A program made the position numbers and the translations under genes. This document shows, one piece after another, positions 7,711-15,637 of a DNA stretch of 31,375 bases. The first letter of the stretch is position 1, and every line of letters starts with the position of its first letter. The notes below the pieces were generated by a model. The model ran no database searches. It was not told the origin of the DNA and saw only the letters and a program-made list of their open reading frames with translations. Source of the DNA: an uncultured Phascolarctobacterium sp. (GTDB lineage Bacteria > Bacillota > Negativicutes > Acidaminococcales > Acidaminococcaceae); the NCBI GenBank assembly GCA_900552855.1, contig USBG01000005.1, positions 1-31,375 of the forward strand, written 5' to 3'.

Positions 7711-8343
7711 TTGGATTTTCTCAGCAATATTGTACAGCAGGTATTAACTATTCTCTATAGCTTTACTGAGAGCATGGGCGTGCCTAGCTACGGTCTTGCT
7801 ATTGTTATCATGACCGTAATTGTTAAGCTGTTATTGTATCCTTTAACCAAAAAACAAATTGAATCTACCAAAGCAATGATGGAGATTCAGCCTAAGATGA
7901 AAGCAATCCAGGAAAAATATAAGAACGACAAAGAGCGTTTGAATATGGAATTGGCTAATCTTTATAAAAACGAGGGTGTAAATCCTCTGGCAGGATGCTT
8001 GCCGTTAATCGTTCAAATGCCGATTATGATTGGTATTTTCTACGGTATTCGTGATTTCCACTATGCTGGTCCTTCCAGCTTTTTGTGGATGGAAAGCATT
8101 TCTGTTCCGGACCCAACCTTTATCTTACCGGTACTTTCTGCTGTAACTACCTTTATTCAATCTAAGCAGACTATGCCTGATACCGGTGCTGCTCAGAACA
8201 AGATAATGTTGTATTTCATGCCCTTGTTCATTGGTTACATCAGCTTGGAATTCCCTGCAGGCTTGGTTATTTATTGGGTTGTTATGAACATCATGCAGAT
8301 TGCTCAGCAAGCTATGATGAATAAGGCTGCTGCTGGCAAGTAA
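7711..8343 (+). CDS. yidC: YidC/Oxa1-family membrane protein insertase
   Basis: Inner-membrane insertase and chaperone. The 210-residue protein lacks the large periplasmic P1 domain of proteobacterial YidC and has about five hydrophobic segments. Typical motifs are LLYPLTKKQIESTKAM, the cytoplasmic hairpin with MKAIQEKYKNDKERLNMEL, and GVNPLAGCLPLIVQMPI. The start is TTG at 7711, preceded by TAAGGAG at a good distance; no ATG is better placed. No lipobox is seen, unlike the lipoprotein SpoIIIJ of Bacillus. It sits just upstream of jag, its usual partner. Confidence 0.95.
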   Translation: MDFLSNIVQQVLTILYSFTESMGVPSYGLAIVIMTVIVKLLLYPLTKKQIESTKAMMEIQPKMKAIQEKYKNDKERLNMELANLYKNEGVNPLAGCLPLIVQMPIMIGIFYGIRDFHYAGPSSFLWMESISVPDPTFILPVLSAVTTFIQSKQTMPDTGAAQNKIMLYFMPLFIGYISLEFPAGLVIYWVVMNIMQIAQQAMMNKAAAGK

Positions 8344-8362
8344 TCAGTTAGGAGTTGGGAAA

Positions 8363-9256
8363 ATGGCTTTTGTTGAAAAGACCGGCAAAACTGTAGAAGA
8401 AGCAGTTGCGGCGGCTTTAAAAGAGTTAAATGTTACAGCAGATGATGCTGTAGTTGAAGTTTTACAAGAGGCTAAAAGCGGTTTCTTAGGTTTCTTTGGC
8501 AAGGATGCCAAGGTTCGTGTCACCGTTAAAGAAACAGAGGCAGTAGCAGCTGTTGCTGAGGCTCCTGTTAAAACTGTAAATGAAGCAGTTGAAAATGCAG
8601 TTGATGCTGTGAAAGAAGCAGCAGAGGTTGCAGTTGAGGCTGTATCTGCTAAGGCTGTAGAGGTTAAGGATAGTGCCATTGATAGTGCAGTATCTGCACT
8701 GGAATCCTTAAAGGAAGAGCCTAAAGTAGAAAAAGAAGCTCCCAAGGCTAAAGAAAATGGTGAACGTCCTGTACGTGAGCCTCGCAAATATGTTGTTAAT
8801 GATGAAGCTGTTTTAGTAGCTAAGGAATTCTTGCAGAGAGTATTCAAGGCAATGAAAATCGAAGTTGCTATGGAAAAGTTCATTAACAAAAATGACGGCA
8901 GTGTTACCTTTAAGCTGCATGGTGCTGATATGGGTATTCTGATTGGCAAGCATGGTCAAACCTTGGATAGTCTCCAATATCTGACTAATCTGGTTGCTAA
9001 TAAGAACAGCAGTGACCGTGTTCGTGTAATCATCGATGTAGAGGATTATCGTGACCGTCGCATTGAAACCTTGAACAGATTGGCATCTCGCCTTGCTGAC
9101 AAGGTAAAACGTACTGGTGAGCGTGTGGCTTTAGAGCCCATGAATCCCCATGAACGTAAAATCATCCACATGGCTTTACAGGGTGACCGTCGCGTTACTA
9201 CCTTGAGTGAGGGTGATGAACCTTATCGTCATGTAGTAATCGAACTGAAAAAATAA
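8363..9256 (+). CDS. jag: Jag/KhpB RNA-binding protein (Jag-N, KH, R3H)
   Basis: RNA-binding protein typically encoded after yidC; homologues (KhpB/EloR) affect cell elongation and small-RNA biology. Of 297 residues, about 1-55 form the Jag-N domain (VEKTGKTVEEAVAAALKEL, then KSGFLGFFGKDAKVRV). About 60-130 is an alanine-, valine- and glutamate-rich linker of heptad-like character. The KH domain has its GKHG loop in MGILIGKHGQTLDSLQYL, and the R3H domain reads NPHERKIIHMAL. The linker is low-complexity and long. A terminator follows the stop within ten bases. Confidence 0.95.
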   Translation: MAFVEKTGKTVEEAVAAALKELNVTADDAVVEVLQEAKSGFLGFFGKDAKVRVTVKETEAVAAVAEAPVKTVNEAVENAVDAVKEAAEVAVEAVSAKAVEVKDSAIDSAVSALESLKEEPKVEKEAPKAKENGERPVREPRKYVVNDEAVLVAKEFLQRVFKAMKIEVAMEKFINKNDGSVTFKLHGADMGILIGKHGQTLDSLQYLTNLVANKNSSDRVRVIIDVEDYRDRRIETLNRLASRLADKVKRTGERVALEPMNPHERKIIHMALQGDRRVTTLSEGDEPYRHVVIELKK

Positions 9257-9263
9257 GATTTTC

Positions 9264-9299
9264 TAAACCCAGTAATTTGTTTTACTGGGTTTATTTTTT
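9264..9299 (+). terminator. Intrinsic terminator after jag
   Basis: TAAACCCAGTAA (9264-9275) pairs perfectly with TTACTGGGTTTA (9282-9293), followed by six Ts. The mnmE ribosome site starts only three bases later, so mnmE depends on read-through or on a promoter hidden in jag. Confidence 0.85.
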
Positions 9300-9315
9300 A
9301 GAAGGGAGAAGTTTT

Positions 9316-10695
9316 ATTGCAGAGGATACAATCAGTGCTGTTATTACAGCACTTGGAGAGGGTGCTGTTGGTATCGTTCGTATCAGCGGTGAGCAGGCAC
9401 TAGAAGTAGGAGAGAAGCTTTTTAAAGCTGCTTCTGGTAAAAATCTTGCAGAATATCCTGCTAATACCTTGGCTTATGGCAATGTTTATGATTTGGACGG
9501 TAGCCTGGTAGATGAGGTTTTAGCTGTATTTATGCGTGGTCCCCGCTCTTATACTGCGGAGGATGTTGTAGAAATTCAATGTCATGGCGGTATTGAGTCT
9601 CTGCGTAAGATTCTCTCTTTAACATATAAGGTTGGGGCTCGTCCTGCTGAGCCTGGCGAATTTACCAAGCGTGCCTTTTTAAATGGCCGAATTGACCTTA
9701 CTCAGGCTGAGGCTGTTATGGATATTATTAAATCTCGCAGTGAGGCAAGTCTAAAGCTGGCAGTGCGTCAGCAAAAGGGTCAGTTGGCACAGGTTTTACG
9801 TGGTTTACGCAAAGGTCTTGTTGATATAGTAGTAAATTTAGAGGCAGTAATTGATTATCCTGAAGAGGATATTGAGGATTTAACGTATTCTCATGTTCAA
9901 GATAATCTTAATGAGTCTGTAGCAGGTATCGAAAAGCTTTTGAGCAATGCTCATACAGGCAAAATTTTACGTGAGGGCTTAAAGACTGCTATTGTTGGAC
10001 GTCCCAATGTAGGTAAATCCAGTCTTTTAAATGCTTTGCTGCGTGAGGAAAGAGCCATTGTTTCACAATATGCCGGAACTACCCGCGACGTTATTGAGGA
10101 ACAGCTTCTTTTAGATGGTGTACCCTTGGTGCTTGCAGATACTGCAGGTATTCGTACTACTGATGATTTTGTAGAAAAAATAGGCGTAGAAAAGAGCCGT
10201 CAGCTGCTGCAGGAGGCAGAGCTGGTAATTTGTGTTATTGATGGTAGTGCAGGCTTGACCGTTGAGGATGAAGAAATTTTGCAGTCCGCTGCAGGTAAGC
10301 CCTGTGTTATAATAGTAAACAAGAGCGATTTAGCTCAGAATATAGAATTGACTGCCCTGAAGGAGCGTTTTGGTGAGGATAAGGTTATGACTCTTTCTGC
10401 AAAAACTCTAGATGGTGTAGAGGCCTTTACAGGTTGGCTGAAAAATTATGTTTATGGCAGTGAAGGTACTCTTGGCGATGGAGTATATGTACAAAATGCT
10501 CGTCATGAACAGTTGCTGCGTGAAGCATTGTCCTTCCTGCAGGATGCAGGAGAGGCCGCTGCAAATTATTTGCCCTATGACTGTGTAGTAATTGACGTAC
10601 GTAATGCTATTGACTTGTTAGGCGAAATTACCGGTGATGCGGTACAGGATGAAATTATTAATGAGATTTTCTCCCGCTTCTGCATTGGTAAATAA
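9316..10695 (+). CDS. mnmE: tRNA modification GTPase MnmE
   Basis: GTPase that with MnmG installs the (carboxymethyl)aminomethyl group on U34 of certain tRNAs. Domains in order: N-terminal tetrahydrofolate-binding region (EDTISAVITALGEGAVGIVRISG), helical region, G domain with P-loop GRPNVGKSS at about residues 228-236 plus the DTAGIR and NKSD motifs, and the catalytic C-terminal FCIGK. The reading frame has no ATG, GTG or TTG near the family's normal start. The only upstream initiator, TTG 9279-side at 9277, lies in the loop of the jag terminator. GGGAG at 9304-9308 is well placed for the ATT at 9316, so I use that rare start codon. mnmG follows by 61 bases. Confidence 0.93.
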   Translation: MAEDTISAVITALGEGAVGIVRISGEQALEVGEKLFKAASGKNLAEYPANTLAYGNVYDLDGSLVDEVLAVFMRGPRSYTAEDVVEIQCHGGIESLRKILSLTYKVGARPAEPGEFTKRAFLNGRIDLTQAEAVMDIIKSRSEASLKLAVRQQKGQLAQVLRGLRKGLVDIVVNLEAVIDYPEEDIEDLTYSHVQDNLNESVAGIEKLLSNAHTGKILREGLKTAIVGRPNVGKSSLLNALLREERAIVSQYAGTTRDVIEEQLLLDGVPLVLADTAGIRTTDDFVEKIGVEKSRQLLQEAELVICVIDGSAGLTVEDEEILQSAAGKPCVIIVNKSDLAQNIELTALKERFGEDKVMTLSAKTLDGVEAFTGWLKNYVYGSEGTLGDGVYVQNARHEQLLREALSFLQDAGEAAANYLPYDCVVIDVRNAIDLLGEITGDAVQDEIINEIFSRFCIGK

Positions 10696-10756
10696 TAAGG
10701 CTTTTTAGGAGGTTATTTTTAACTTCCTTGATTTTATAAAGAATTGAGATAAGAAA

Positions 10757-12637
10757 ATGGGATTTATAACTGATAGCTTTGATGTAATTGTAATAGGTGC
10801 TGGTCATGCCGGCGTAGAGGCCGCTTTGGCTGCTGCACGTTTAGGTGGTAAAACGCTTTTGGCAACCTTATCTCTGGATAATCTGGCTTTAATGCCCTGT
10901 AATCCTTCCATTGGTGGACCAGCAAAAGGTCATTTAGTACGCGAGCTTGATGCCATGGGTGGTCAGATGGGCTTAAGTGCAGACCAGGCTTGTATTCAAA
11001 TGCGTTTACTGAATACTGGTAAGGGTTATGCTGTGCATGCATTACGTGGACAGGAGGACAAGGCCTATTACCATGTATTGATGAAAAAGATTGTCGAAAA
11101 TCAGGAAAATCTTGAGCTTAAGCAGCTGATGATTGACAAGCTTTTAGTTGAAAATGGAGAAGTTGTAGGCGTTGAAGCGGAAACAGGCGAGATTTTTGAG
11201 GGTAAGTGTGTAATTTTAGCTACAGGTACTTATCTGCGTGGTCGTATTGTCTATGGTAAGCTGAACTATGTTTGCGGTCCTAATGGCTTACGTAGTGCAG
11301 AGCATCTTTCTGCTTCTCTTTTAGGGGCTTGTGTAGACTTGATGCGCTTTAAGACTGGTACTCCTGCTCGATTAGATGCTCGCAGCCTTGACTATAGCAA
11401 AATGGAGCCTCAGTATGGTGATGAAGAGGTTCGCAATTTTTCCTTTATTAGTGATATTGCTACCAGAAAGCAGGTTCCCTGTTATCTGACCTATACAAAT
11501 GAGGATACTCATAAAATCATTCGTGATAATTTACACCTTTCTGGTATGTTTAATGGCTTAGTAGAGGGTGTAGGTCCTAGATATTGTCCCTCTATAGAGG
11601 CGAAGCTAGTGCGTTTTGCTAATAAGGACCGTCATCAGCTCTTTATTGAACCAGAGGGATTGAATACTAATGAGGTCTACGTACAAGGTATGAGCTCTTC
11701 TTTACCTGCACATATTCAGCTGCAATTTATGCAAACCATTCCTGGTTTAGAGAATTGTAAGATGATGCGTGCTGGCTATGCTATTGATTATGATTGCTTG
11801 AATCCATTACAGCTTAAGCCTTCCTTAGAGCATAAGGGTATTAGTGGTTTATTTAGTGCTGGTCAAGCTAACGGCACTAGCGGTTATGAAGAGGCTGCTG
11901 CTCAAGGTATGATGGCAGGTATTAATGCTATGCGCAAGATAAATGGTCAGGAGCCTGTTGTGCTTCGTCGCGATGAGGCCTATATTGGCGTACTTATTGA
12001 TGACCTGGTAACTAAGGGTACTAATGAGCCTTATCGTATGATGACTTCTCGTGCAGAGTATCGCTTATTGCTGCGTCAGGACAATGCTGATCTGCGTTTG
12101 ACAGAGAAGGGTAGAGAGATAGGCTTAGTAGATGATTATCGCTATGAACGCTTTACATCTAAGCGTTCTGGTTTAGAAAGAGCTATTGCTGTGCTTAGCA
12201 AGCAAAGTATTTCTCCTAATGAGGAAAATAATGCTAAGCTAATGGCCATGGGAACTACTCCTTTACGTAGCGGCACTAATATGCTAGAGCTTTTACGTCG
12301 TAAGGAAATCAACTATGCTAAGCTGGCAGATGCATTTGGCTTAGAAGAGCTGCCTGAACAGGTTGCAGAGCAGGTAGAGGTTCATGCTAAGTATGAGGGC
12401 TATATTGTTAAGCAGCGTCAAGAGGTTGAAAGAGCTCTGAAATTAGAAAATAAACGTATTCCTGAAGATGTGGACTACCACGCTATTAAAGAGCTTTCTG
12501 CAGAGGCTGCAGAAAAGCTGGATAAGGTTCGTCCTACATCCATCGGTCAGGCTTCTCGTATTAGCGGTGTATCTCCTGCTGACGTGAACGTTCTGATGAT
12601 TGCTTTAGAGCTGAAAAGGCGAAAGGAGCAGGATTAA
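10757..12637 (+). CDS. mnmG: tRNA uridine-5-carboxymethylaminomethyl modification enzyme MnmG
   Basis: FAD-dependent partner of MnmE in wobble-uridine modification. The 626-residue length is standard. The N-terminal Rossmann motif GAGHAGVEAALAAARLG (about 13-29) binds FAD. Family motifs PCNPSIGGPAKGHLVRELDALG-like and GTSGYEEAAAQGMMAG are present, and the helical C-terminus ends near RISGVSPADVNVLMIAL. Its stop overlaps the rsmG start by one base (TAATG), so the three genes mnmE, mnmG and rsmG form one unit. Confidence 0.97.
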   Translation: MGFITDSFDVIVIGAGHAGVEAALAAARLGGKTLLATLSLDNLALMPCNPSIGGPAKGHLVRELDAMGGQMGLSADQACIQMRLLNTGKGYAVHALRGQEDKAYYHVLMKKIVENQENLELKQLMIDKLLVENGEVVGVEAETGEIFEGKCVILATGTYLRGRIVYGKLNYVCGPNGLRSAEHLSASLLGACVDLMRFKTGTPARLDARSLDYSKMEPQYGDEEVRNFSFISDIATRKQVPCYLTYTNEDTHKIIRDNLHLSGMFNGLVEGVGPRYCPSIEAKLVRFANKDRHQLFIEPEGLNTNEVYVQGMSSSLPAHIQLQFMQTIPGLENCKMMRAGYAIDYDCLNPLQLKPSLEHKGISGLFSAGQANGTSGYEEAAAQGMMAGINAMRKINGQEPVVLRRDEAYIGVLIDDLVTKGTNEPYRMMTSRAEYRLLLRQDNADLRLTEKGREIGLVDDYRYERFTSKRSGLERAIAVLSKQSISPNEENNAKLMAMGTTPLRSGTNMLELLRRKEINYAKLADAFGLEELPEQVAEQVEVHAKYEGYIVKQRQEVERALKLENKRIPEDVDYHAIKELSAEAAEKLDKVRPTSIGQASRISGVSPADVNVLMIALELKRRKEQD

Positions 12638-13356
12638 TGACCTTTGCAGAAATTTTACAGGCTAAGGGTGCAGAGGCTGGCTTTTCCTTTACCGAGGAGC
12701 AGCTACAGCAGTTTACCCGTTATTACGAAATGCTTGTTGAAACCAATAAGGTAATGAATCTTACCGCAATAACAGAGCCTGAAGAGGTTGCCGTAAAGCA
12801 TATGGTAGACAGTCTTTTGGCTTATGATAAATCCTTTGATGGAAAAACTCTTGCTGATGTAGGTACAGGTGCAGGTTTTCCTGGAGTTCCACTAAAAATT
12901 TATTGTCCTAGCCTGCGTGTTACTTTAATTGATTCACTCGATAAAAGATTAAAGTTTTTAGAGAGCGTCATTACAGAGTTAGGCTTAAAGGGAATTCGTT
13001 GTATCCATTTACGTGCAGAGGATGCAGGAAGAAATAAGCAGCATAGAGAAAAATATGATATTGTTACAGCAAGAGCTGTAGCAAGGTTAAGTGTTTTGGC
13101 AGAGTATACACTGCCTTTAGCAAAAAAAGGTGGTCAGCTTGTTGCTTTAAAGGGTAGCAAATATGCTGAAGAGATTGCTGAGGGTGAAGAAGCTGTTAAA
13201 ATCTTAGGAGGACGCATTATTAGTGCAGAGCCAGTAAAGCTGCCTGGACTTGATGATGGTCGTGCCATTATTCGCGTGGAAAAGCTTAGGTCTACACCTA
13301 TGACCTATCCTCGAAAGGCTGGTACTCCTAATAAACAGCCCTTAGGTGTAAAATAG
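12637..13356 (+). CDS. rsmG: 16S rRNA (guanine-527-N7)-methyltransferase RsmG
   Basis: SAM-dependent methyltransferase that methylates G527 of 16S rRNA in the small subunit. The 239-residue protein begins with helices containing YYEMLVETNKVMNLTAI, then the SAM-binding glycine loop DVGTGAGFPGVPLKI at about residues 68-82 and the TARAVARLSVLAEY motif. Its start codon shares a base with the mnmG stop. noc follows 11 bases after the stop, with GGGAGG between them. Confidence 0.96.
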   Translation: MTFAEILQAKGAEAGFSFTEEQLQQFTRYYEMLVETNKVMNLTAITEPEEVAVKHMVDSLLAYDKSFDGKTLADVGTGAGFPGVPLKIYCPSLRVTLIDSLDKRLKFLESVITELGLKGIRCIHLRAEDAGRNKQHREKYDIVTARAVARLSVLAEYTLPLAKKGGQLVALKGSKYAEEIAEGEEAVKILGGRIISAEPVKLPGLDDGRAIIRVEKLRSTPMTYPRKAGTPNKQPLGVK

Positions 13357-13367
13357 GGAGGAATAGT

Positions 13368-14264
13368 ATGTTAATTGATGATGGTTTTTCTGTTCTTGAT
13401 GCTGATTTCAGCGGTTTAAATCAACAAACGGTACAGGAAGCTCCTGTTAATGAGGTTAAGGTAGTAAAGGTACCTATTAGCCAAATTTTTCCTAATCCCT
13501 ATCAGCCAAGAAAAACTTTTGCTGATGAAGCATTAGCAGATTTATGTGTTTCCATTAAAGAATATGGTGTTTTACAGCCTTTATTGGTTTCTCCAGCTGA
13601 TGATGGTCGTTATATGTTGATTGCAGGTGAACGTCGCCTGCGTGCATCACGCTTAGCTAATCTAACAGAGGTTCCAGTTATTATTAGTGATTATACTTCT
13701 CAACAAATTGCAGAAATAGCTTTGATTGAGAATCTGCAGCGTGAGGATTTACATTTTTTAGAGGAAGCAGAAGGCTATGAGCAGCTGATGAATGAATTTC
13801 ATCTTACTCAGGAGGCTATGGCTGCCAGAGTTGGTAAAAAGCAGTCTACAATTGCCAATAAGCTACGTTTATTGCGTTTGACTGCGCCTGTACGTAAGGT
13901 TTTGGTGGAAGCTGGTTTGTCTGAACGTCATGCACGTGCTTTACTAAAGCTGGATGATGATGCTAAACGTTTAGAGGTTTTAGCTGTAGTTGTTGAAAAG
14001 AACTTCAGCGTGCGCCAAACAGAGGACTATATTGCTAGGCTTTTAGATGCTGGCGATAAGGAAAAAAAGAAAAAGCGTCGTATGGTAATTGTTAATGACG
14101 TACGTATTTATCTTAATAGCATCAAACAGGTAGTAAACTCTATTAAGGATGTTGGCATTCCTGTTAATATGGAACAGACAATGGAGGGTGATGAAGTAAT
14201 CATCAGCCTGCGTATAAAAAATCAAAAGAAGCCTAAACAAGGGTTAGGTAAACCATTATTCTAA
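13368..14264 (+). CDS. noc: Nucleoid occlusion protein Noc (ParB paralogue)
   Basis: ParB-family CTP-dependent DNA clamp; in Bacillus, Noc coats DNA around its sites and keeps division septa off the nucleoid. The 298-residue protein has the ParB core (NPYQPRKTF, GERRLRASRLA, ALIENLQREDL). Its recognition helix reads GKKQSTIANKLRLL, matching Noc rather than ParB: glutamine and, six residues on, lysine occupy the specificity positions held by R and I in the ParB of this window. The location rsmG-noc-parA-parB is that of Bacillus noc. The N-terminus (MLIDDGFSVLDADF) is acidic and shows no obvious basic amphipathic membrane-binding helix, unlike Bacillus Noc. A lysine-rich stretch (KEKKKKRR) precedes the C-terminal dimerisation part. 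Confidence 0.85.
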   Translation: MLIDDGFSVLDADFSGLNQQTVQEAPVNEVKVVKVPISQIFPNPYQPRKTFADEALADLCVSIKEYGVLQPLLVSPADDGRYMLIAGERRLRASRLANLTEVPVIISDYTSQQIAEIALIENLQREDLHFLEEAEGYEQLMNEFHLTQEAMAARVGKKQSTIANKLRLLRLTAPVRKVLVEAGLSERHARALLKLDDDAKRLEVLAVVVEKNFSVRQTEDYIARLLDAGDKEKKKKRRMVIVNDVRIYLNSIKQVVNSIKDVGIPVNMEQTMEGDEVIISLRIKNQKKPKQGLGKPLF

Positions 14265-14279
14265 GATAATAATTTTGTT

Positions 14280-14315
14280 ACTCCGGTGTTTCACGTGAAA
14301 CATCGGAGTTTTTTC
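14280..14315 (+). terminator. noc terminator whose stem contains a parS site
   Basis: ACTCCG (14280-14285) and CGGAGT (14304-14309) flank a perfect 16-bp parS palindrome, joined by a G-T wobble pair at 14286/14303, and a run of Ts follows. As RNA the whole 30 bases fold into one long hairpin, so the element is both a rho-independent terminator and a ParB site. Confidence 0.85.
14287..14302. promoter_or_regulatory. parS site 1 (ParB-binding centromere)
   Basis: TGTTTCACGTGAAACA is a perfect palindrome and an exact match to the Bacillus parS consensus. It is the first of three in the noc-parA gap. Confidence 0.95.
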
Positions 14316-14547
14316 TTGTGAATATGAAATCTCTTTAAAGATAGGATGAAAATAATAGTAGTGATATCAAGCTGATGAATACGATTCGGTTTCTATAAAT
14401 AAATCTAAATTCTGTGCAGTAAGTTTAAGGGGAAGTGATTATTTGTTGATTATATTCTTAGAGGAATGTAGAAAATCAATTTAAAAGCATGGGTTATATA
14501 AATGCTTTAGCTGCTTGGTATTTGAGTGAATAGATGATGGTAGTAAA

Positions 14548-14563
14548 TGTTTCACGTGAAACA
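14548..14563. promoter_or_regulatory. parS site 2
   Basis: An exact copy of TGTTTCACGTGAAACA, extended by one symmetric A/T pair on each side. It begins 261 bases after site 1. Confidence 0.95.
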
Positions 14564-14742
14564 TAATGATTAATTTTGAATTTATGATTTATAAGCGATG
14601 ATGGCTATAAGTAAATGTAATAGAGTAAAGAAATTATAAACTTAATAATAGTATAAATATATGGGTGATAATGGTATAAAGTAAGAAAAAGTATGGTAAT
14701 ATATTCAAAAATAGAGTTTTTTTGAAGTTGTAGAGCAATGAA

Positions 14743-14758
14743 TGTTTCACGTGAAACA
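14743..14758. promoter_or_regulatory. parS site 3
   Basis: An exact copy of TGTTTCACGTGAAACA, with the same flanking A/T pair. It begins 195 bases after site 2 and about 130 bases before the parA start. Confidence 0.95.
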
Positions 14759-14875
14759 TATAAATTAGTGATTTTACAACACAAGGTAGGTAATTTGTGG
14801 TAGAATAAGTAGTGACGCTTTAATATTCGTAGAAATATTAAAATTAAGATGCTTTTATGAAGAGAGGTGCAGCAG

Positions 14876-15637
14876 ATGGTAAAGGTAATTGCAATTGCTA
14901 ACCAAAAGGGTGGCGTAGGCAAAACAACCACGGCAGTAAACCTTGCTGCCTGTTTAGCAGCTTTGAACCGTAAGGTTTTGTTAGTGGATAGCGATCCACA
15001 GGGTAATGCTACTAGCGGTTTAGGCTTTGACAAGAGAGATATTAAACAATGTATTTATGATACTTTGATTAATGACGTATCTATGCAGGACGTGATTAAG
15101 CATACAGCATATAAAAATCTAGATGTTGTTCCTGCTACAATTCAGCTTGCTGGTGCGGAAATTGAGCTGGTTTCTTTAATGAACAGAGAAGGAAGAATGA
15201 AAAATGGCTTGGAGAGAGTAAAGCATAATTATGATTATGTTATTATTGACTGTCCTCCTTCCTTAGGCTTGCTGACAATTAATGCGTTAACTGCAGCATC
15301 CTCTGTTATTATTCCTATTCAATGCGAATTTTACGCTTTAGAGGGCGTTACTATGCTGATGAATACTATTCAGCTTGTACAAAGAAATCTCAATCCGGCG
15401 CTGAAGCTTGAGGGTGTATTAATGACTATGTATGATAGTCGTACCAATTTGTCTAATGAGGTAGTAGTAGAGGTTCAAAAATACTTTAAAACTAAAATGT
15501 ATCAAACTATTATTCCTCGCAATGTACGTTTAAGTGAGGCTCCTAGTCATGGACAGCCTGTAATTGATTATGACAGTAAGTCTAAAGGTGCTCAGGTATA
15601 TATGGAGCTGGCACAAGAGGTGGTTGGCGATGAGTAA
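14876..15637 (+). CDS. parA: Chromosome partitioning ATPase ParA (Soj)
   Basis: Deviant-Walker ATPase that moves origin regions by interacting with ParB and, in Bacillus, regulates DnaA. The 253-residue form starts MVKVIAIANQKGGVGKTTTA, with the KGGVGKTT P-loop at about 11-18, then VDSDPQGNATSGLG and the Walker B region YVIIDCPPSLGLLT. ATG 14876 has AGAGAGG eight bases upstream; the in-frame GTG at 14867 overlaps that site. It overlaps parB by eight bases. Confidence 0.97.
   Translation: MVKVIAIANQKGGVGKTTTAVNLAACLAALNRKVLLVDSDPQGNATSGLGFDKRDIKQCIYDTLINDVSMQDVIKHTAYKNLDVVPATIQLAGAEIELVSLMNREGRMKNGLERVKHNYDYVIIDCPPSLGLLTINALTAASSVIIPIQCEFYALEGVTMLMNTIQLVQRNLNPALKLEGVLMTMYDSRTNLSNEVVVEVQKYFKTKMYQTIIPRNVRLSEAPSHGQPVIDYDSKSKGAQVYMELAQEVVGDE

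Larger units (their letters stand above)
14316..14860. other. noc-parA gap: AT-rich, two parS sites, no gene
   Basis: About 610 bases separate noc from parA. Apart from the three parS palindromes I see no convincing coding sequence; a minus-strand open frame at 14605-15033 runs into parA antisense and has no ribosome site. The parA promoter must lie here but no good 17-spaced hexamer pair was found. The region probably serves as the loading platform for ParB. Confidence 0.6.

Noticed and set aside
8344..8949. 201-codon minus-strand open frame over jag
   Set aside because: Serine/alanine-rich translation is the mirror of the jag low-complexity linker; jag itself has clear domains.
14605..15033. 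142-codon minus-strand open frame across the parS region and parA start
   Set aside because: It is antisense to parA for much of its length, has no ribosome site, and its composition reflects AT-rich DNA.
15564..15629. Extended N-terminus for ParB
   Set aside because: The extra residues are out-of-frame parA sequence; the GLGKGLGAIF start motif follows the 15630 ATG.
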